Shown here: piece by piece, positions 59,224 through 64,000 of the stretch
Layout of the letters: every line of letters starts with the position of its first letter
Numbering within the stretch: the first letter of the stretch is position 1
Source of the DNA: Tamarix chinensis
Taxonomy: Eukaryota; Streptophyta; Magnoliopsida; Caryophyllales; Tamaricaceae
Reading direction: 5' to 3'
DNA length: 64,000 nt
Assembly (NCBI GenBank): GCA_030549775.1
Contig: CM060174.1
Location: 49,863,707 to 49,927,706 of the forward strand
The notes under the pieces: model-generated
The model's database searches: none
What the model was told of the DNA's origin: nothing
The model's input: the letters and a program-made list of their open reading frames with translations, nothing else
Position numbers and translations under genes: made by a program

Positions 59224-60052
59224 TGATGGAAACCTATTAGGGTTTCTCAAAAAGGATCGAAGTATAATTGAGCACGGGGTTCGATTCGCCGAGATCAGCC
59301 TAAAGAATTTTCCAAAGGAAGATCTAAGAACTTAGAACGCAGTATTAGAACGGCTACTGAATTTGAGAAGTAAGAACGATCAAGAAATTATCGAAGAGAA
59401 GAAGCAGAAGAAGCAGAAACGTGCGGGTGAGAGGTTCGCTAGAGAGAACGCGAGAGAGAACTCAAGATAGAGAAGAATCAGATTCAACTTTTGATTCAGC
59501 CAAAAGTGTCTCGTAAGTTCCGTATAAGCCATATTTATATGGCGTACAAGACTCGTACAAATACACAACGCAGGCCATATATACTCAGCCAATAATCAGC
59601 CCAAATCAATCAGCCCAAATAAACAAAGGGTGGGTCGACGACTGAAACAATCGAAACAATCCAAAACAATTACAACTTCATGCCCAAAATACAAAGAAAT
59701 AGTTATACATTCAATTCCCATCAGCTAAGAATAATTTAGCTAATTATGGTTACTAAGGGATGATTAGCCCACAGTCCAACTAACCCATGAACCATGGATC
59801 GGGTGGCGGGTTATACAGCCAACTTAATCCCCATTAGCCAACTTTGCCGGTGAATGCATCACATGGGATTTCATATCTTAAAAATAAATTTCTGCAAAAA
59901 CTTCATCAGCTACAGCAACCTTAAGTCCATCCTCCATTTGTTGCATTAATTCCCTCTAATCAAGCACACAATAAGACAAACAATTATAAGTACAAAATGA
60001 TTTATAGCAATTATCATAATTAATTAAATACAAATTGTGGAGATTCATATCA
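59224..60052 (-). repeat. 5' LTR of the CRM-like element
   Basis: 829 bp, TG...CA on the minus strand (TGATATGAATC ... GGTTTCCATCA). Highly similar to 54854-55669; differences are scattered substitutions and small indels. The frame at 59380-59592 is LTR sequence. Confidence 0.95.
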
Positions 60053-60057
60053 CTTAC
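60053..60057 (-). other. Target-site duplication CTTAC, right
   Basis: Identical to 54569-54573. Confidence 0.85.
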
Positions 60058-61849
60058 CATAGATTTTATGTTAATATACATAATAATTTGGGGCATATAA
60101 TTGACACACGTAGTATAAAATAATCATGGTACATGTGGAATGAAATTTTCACCCCCATAGTACTCAAATATTTAATCATATATAACTAGCCCTAAAAACC
60201 ACTCAAATCCTATTATATTATATATCAAAACATAAGAACTTTAAGACTGTATGGATAATCTAGAGGGAGATGAATAGAGAATTTTGTAATATTAATTCTC
60301 AATTAAAAAAAATTGAGACATAAGTAGAATGGTGAGAAATAATAAATACACAATTTATAGTGGTTCTATATGCACTACTAAAAAACTTTTGCCTTTTAGA
60401 TTTGAATCGCTATTTATTTATAGTGGGTGTTTGTTGATGATCAATCCTCCCTTGGTTTATGAGCCTATAATCATAGGAAATAATTTACAATTTACCTTGT
60501 TGTGTTTATGAGACAGCAATCTCAGTGACCACTATTAGGAGTGCTAGACAATAGATAACTCTTCACTTGTATTTGAGATTATGAGTTTGAATGAATATTA
60601 TGAGAATCTTTACTAGATAGAATATGAAAATGAGTAATCACTAGTGATGATTAGATCTGGCTAGAGAAATAATACTTACAAATGTATGAGCACTTTAGCT
60701 AAATATGAATAATAAATTGTGCACTAGAGAAGCTTGGTTTAGATTTATTAGTGTAAAATCAAAACTCTCTTTAATTCTTTGTCTGCTATGAAAGTGACGA
60801 TTTTAAAATATATATGCTAGCTTTATTGATATTTATTAAATCATAAAAATTATTATTTATAGTATTAAAATATAAGAAAATTTAGCACTAGCCCTTGGGT
60901 GTAAAAGTACTCCCATGGGAATAAAATCTCAAAAATACCTAGACTAGTTAATTTGTATTCAAACCAATCGAATGTTTGACTAACTAGTCGCTATATTGAA
61001 TCCAAGGCTAAAACACATTTTCCTATAGAGTAAACTATTCAATCTATTTTCAAACCAATTAAATAGTTTCGAAACCAGCCAATGAGTTTAAAAATTAATT
61101 TTCAACATTGCACACTTTTTCAAAAAAAGGAAAAAAATAACATAACTTAAGCTACAAAGCTCAATATTGATTGCCATATTTTTTTACTATAAAATAGACA
61201 TCTTCACATTTATAAAAATATAATATTAATCCAAAAATAATATCTATATAATTTATGGTGAATTTTGCAAGTAAGATAATATGGAAATTGATTAAAATAA
61301 AATAAATTTAAGATAACCTTTTGCATAAATACTTGAAAATATTTTGATGAATGAAATCACTTTAGTATATTTCAAAATGTTTTTTTTTATTAGGATTAGA
61401 AATATAAAATCAAAAAAAACTATTGGTGTTCAAATTTGAAATCTTATATACATAAAACCTAAGATTATAACATATTCGTTGAAGCTTGAGTCTTAGTTTC
61501 TTGAGCACACTTGCTTATCCCATAATAGTTTGTGTATTCTATTTATAAAATTGAAGTAATCAAATCTAGAGACTTTTTTGCCCTCCTTAATGATCATTGG
61601 CTTGTTCTTGGAATATGATTTGCAAACATGATATCCTTAGTTCTTCTTGACTTAGCTAAGTGTTTAATACTTATGTTTTTCTAATAATACAATGATGTAG
61701 GTGAAAATGATCAAGATATTGCATTTGTTATCATGAAGCCCATTTTTCTCTACCAAGAGAGGATACCATATGAAATTGAAGATAAATAGATGACTACATT
61801 GCTAGTTATGGATGAAACTTGCAAAACGAGTTACTAGCGAGAGAGGCCT
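60058..61849. other. AT-rich stretch, nothing firm
   Basis: The first part may continue the decayed LTR that starts at 53046. At 60949-61010 there are GACTAGTTAA / TGACTAACTAGTC and AAACCAATCGAA boxes resembling the cluster at 5930-6290, so another Tekay-like LTR fragment is possible. No coding homology. Confidence 0.4.
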
Positions 61850-62714
61850 GTGCATGTCATGCGTGGGATGCATGATAACGTTTTTTAGACCTAATGACAT
61901 GTGTTTAGATTTATTTAGTGTGTTTTTATTTTTTTTAATTATTTTTATAATGATTTTATAGAGCATAAAGTAGCTTTTTAAGGGGATTCTATCTTATTCT
62001 ATCTCATAGGGTTTATCTTATAAGATGTGCTTGGAGTGGGGAAAGACATTGCACGAGGGCCAATTAGCTCAGATTTTTACTCCTAATTAATTAGAATTAT
62101 ATTTTAATATTTAGGAGGTTCAAATAGGATATAAAAGCCTTAGGGTTACACATTCATAGATAATAAATTTGAATGAAAATACTAGTTATTCCTTATTTGA
62201 GTTGTGTGTGGGTTTTCAATTATAATCAATTCTTTGTGAGTTATTATCATTGAAACCCTTAGTCTCTTTTTTTGCGTGAATTAGAGGTTAATTAATATCC
62301 ATAAACCCATCCATAACCTACACCAATCATCAACCCTACCCGCCACTTTAAACATATCATTCATCATCTTCAACTTTATTTTCAACCATTCTTCTTACTT
62401 AATTTTGCCTACTCTATATCAAAAAATTAGATAATAATAATATTATTGTTATCATAATTTCATCATCTCCATATCATACTTAAAATCTATTCATCAAATC
62501 ATCATCCTCACAATCGTTCATCATCATCATCTTCATCTCACATTCAAAACCTTAATCTTAAACCCCAACCCTAACCATAAACCAAACCAACGAACCATAA
62601 CACCCCAAAACCATAAATATTAGAGCATGTTCTTTCTAAATCTATCATTACATTCAAACCCTAATCGACCCATATTACCACCCAATTCATAAGTCCATAA
62701 AACTATACACATCA
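61850..62714 (+). repeat. Probable 5' LTR of a gypsy element (left edge uncertain)
   Basis: Ends ACACATCA at 62714, four bases before a primer-site-like sequence. A good TATA box, TATAAAAG at 62130-62137, sits about 580 bp upstream of that end. Left edge not resolved. Confidence 0.5.
62130..62137 (+). promoter_or_regulatory. TATA box of the LTR at 61850-62714
   Basis: TATAAAAG in the context AGGATATAAAAGCCTTAGGG. Confidence 0.55.
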
Positions 62715-62718
62715 ATTT

Positions 62719-62730
62719 CGGTATCAAAGC
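62719..62730 (+). other. Decayed primer binding site
   Basis: CGGTATCAAAGC, two changes from TGGTATCAGAGC, followed by ATAGGTTTCAG. It fits the gag relic that follows. Confidence 0.65.
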
Positions 62731-62929
62731 ATAGGTTTCAGTCTAGTATAATATATAAGATCAATATTCAAAATTTTCTTTAAGATTCTTTCAATTACAC
62801 ATTCCTACCCCAAGATTATTTTAGGAAATTATCAAGAAGGTGCCAAGATTCAAACTTTTTATGGATTTTGGGAGGAGTTTTTAAATAAGACCATTTAGTG
62901 TATGTAAGGAATTCATAGTGAGCTAAGAG

Positions 62930-64000
62930 GAAGGTTTAAGTGATGCTCTCAAGGTTTTGGTGGAGGATATCAAGGAAATAATTTTTCATATGGGAAGTAT
63001 GGAAGACTCAAAAGCAAAAATATCAAATATACAAAATCAAAATCAAAGAGACCAAGTAGAAGAAAATAACGTAAGGAGAACGCATGACTGAATGAATGAA
63101 GGAGAAGAAGAGACTATAGAGAATTATGGGCGACCCGATGATACATCAAGGAGATTATATGATGGTGTGGAAAAGAGGATTAGATTTGATCTACCTAATT
63201 TTGAAGGTAATCTTCATATGGATTATTTCCTTGAATGATTAGAAATTATTGGATCTTTTTTTGAGTATAAAGAGCTTGGCGATGATAAAAGGTGCAAAAT
63301 TGTCATATTTAAGTTTAAGAAATTTTCTAGAGTATGGTATGATAATTTTAAGAGGAGGAGGGAAAGAGAATGAAAAAAAAGAAGATCATGTTAGAAATTA
63401 AAAGAGCACTTAAAAAGAAATTTTATGTCTAGAGAATATGAATATAAAATTTCATAAAGATGACTACTTTGAGACAAGGTTGCTTGGAGTTGAGGAGTAC
63501 GTTAGAGAGTTTGAAATATTATCCCTTATTTTTTATGTTAAAGAAAGAGATGAGAAAATATGTGCTAGGTTTATTAGAGTTCTAAATATAAATATTACAA
63601 AGAAGGTAGAGGTGTATCTTTATGAGTTATTTTAAGACTTATAAAAATTAGCAATCAAATTTGAGAATGAATTGAAGAGAATAAAGCCACCAAGCAAGTC
63701 CACCAATGCATCGTATGGTTTGACTTTCAAGGAGATGTCGAACACATCAACTTCTCGAGTGACAAATCAAGACAATAATAGGAGGTTCCATCATGAAGAT
63801 ATATGCAAGGATAAGGTAGTTAACAAGGTTAAGAAGCAATGTTTCAAGTGAAGTGGTATGCTAGTGATTATCTAAATTAAAAGCCATTGAATTTAAGGTA
63901 AAATAGCAAGCATGGAGTTTTATGATGAGGAAAAAGTTGAATTTGATGAATACCTTGAAGAAGGAAGTGATAGTCCAAGAGATACGTTGAAAGATGGATA
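62930..64000 (+). pseudogene. Gypsy gag relic, running off the window
   Basis: Plus-strand Gag pieces: VEDIKEIIFHMGSMEDSKAK, KRIRFDLPNFEGNLHMDYFL (63170), FEYKELGDDKRCKI, FSRVWYDNFKRRRERE, KLKEHLKRNFMSREYEY, VEEYVREFEILSLIFYVKER (frame 63438-63635). These follow the retrotransposon gag core order. A zinc-knuckle start, KKQCFK, at about 63835 is followed by a stop. Several in-frame stops (for example after FLE near 63237, and after ERE near 63373) and a frame change make it non-functional. It is the same gag type as the minus-strand relic at 41240-42729. Protease and the rest of pol would lie beyond 64000. Confidence 0.8.

Larger units (their letters stand above)
54574..60052 (-). mobile_element. 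CRM-like element, RT-deleted, with a partly duplicated 3' LTR
   Basis: Minus-strand element bounded by CTTAC duplications. 5' LTR 59224-60052, primer site 59209-59221, gag and protease (58499 to 56808), an integrase joined directly to the start of the RT region, purine tract 55670-55683, 3' LTR 54854-55669, and a further 280-bp partial LTR copy at 54574-54853. LTR starts (TGATATGAATCTCC) and the running of the pol frame into the LTR are features of CRM chromoviruses. It lacks RT and RNase H, so it could only have been mobilised in trans, unless the deletion happened after insertion. Confidence 0.9.

Overview
The window looks like repeat-rich, probably pericentromeric DNA from a flowering plant. 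I recognise no host gene, rRNA, tRNA or CRISPR array. Everything I can identify is LTR retrotransposon of the Ty3/gypsy type: Tekay/Del-like chromoviruses, CRM-like (centromeric-type) chromoviruses, an Athila/Tat-like fragment and further gypsy gag relics. They are nested in each other at several depths. Older copies are AT-rich, poor in CG, and full of stop codons that mostly look like C-to-T decay. Only one reading frame, a gag gene at 15089-16216, is intact and convincing.

Layout. 1-963: start of a very long LTR on the minus strand. It interrupts an Athila/Tat-like RNase H-integrase relic (964-1540) whose tRNA-Asp-type primer site lies at 1664-1681. 3388-35870: an old Tekay-like cluster on the minus strand, arranged LTR (3388-7467), internal region (7468-21528), LTR (21529-35359), then a second internal fragment (35360-35870), so the middle LTR is shared. 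Three younger insertions sit inside it. The first is a complete, recent gag-only element with 3.9-kb LTRs and perfect 5-bp target duplications (10994-20196). The second is a 4.3-kb solo LTR (21743-26034, TSD ATAGA). The third is a 6.1-kb solo LTR-like insert (27768-33868).

36380-38425: a degraded LTR holding a CRM-like solo LTR (36717-37608, TSD ATAAC). 38426-44341: mostly unrecognised AT-rich sequence, two diverged LTR ends, and a decayed gag-protease relic on the minus strand. 44342-49500: a CRM-like gag-pol on the plus strand, one long frame broken by about nine stops and a late frameshift, followed by its 3' LTR. 53046 onward: a decayed LTR split by a CRM-like element (54574-60052, TSD CTTAC). 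That element has lost its whole reverse transcriptase and carries a partly duplicated LTR. 61850-64000: a plus-strand gypsy LTR, primer site and decayed gag running off the window.

How they relate. The intact gag of the 10994-20196 element has the double zinc knuckle expected of Tekay elements, but there is no protease, reverse transcriptase or integrase. It would have to be mobilised in trans, plausibly by autonomous Tekay relatives of the element it landed in. The giant LTRs in this window (gag-only element, both solo LTRs, and the Tekay LTR) share a layout: an AT-rich start, a pyrimidine-rich block, a TATA-like box, tandem repeats, and a conserved block near the 3' end. They therefore look like one superfamily of long-LTR elements in different states of decay. 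All family names come from reading motifs by eye, without database searches.
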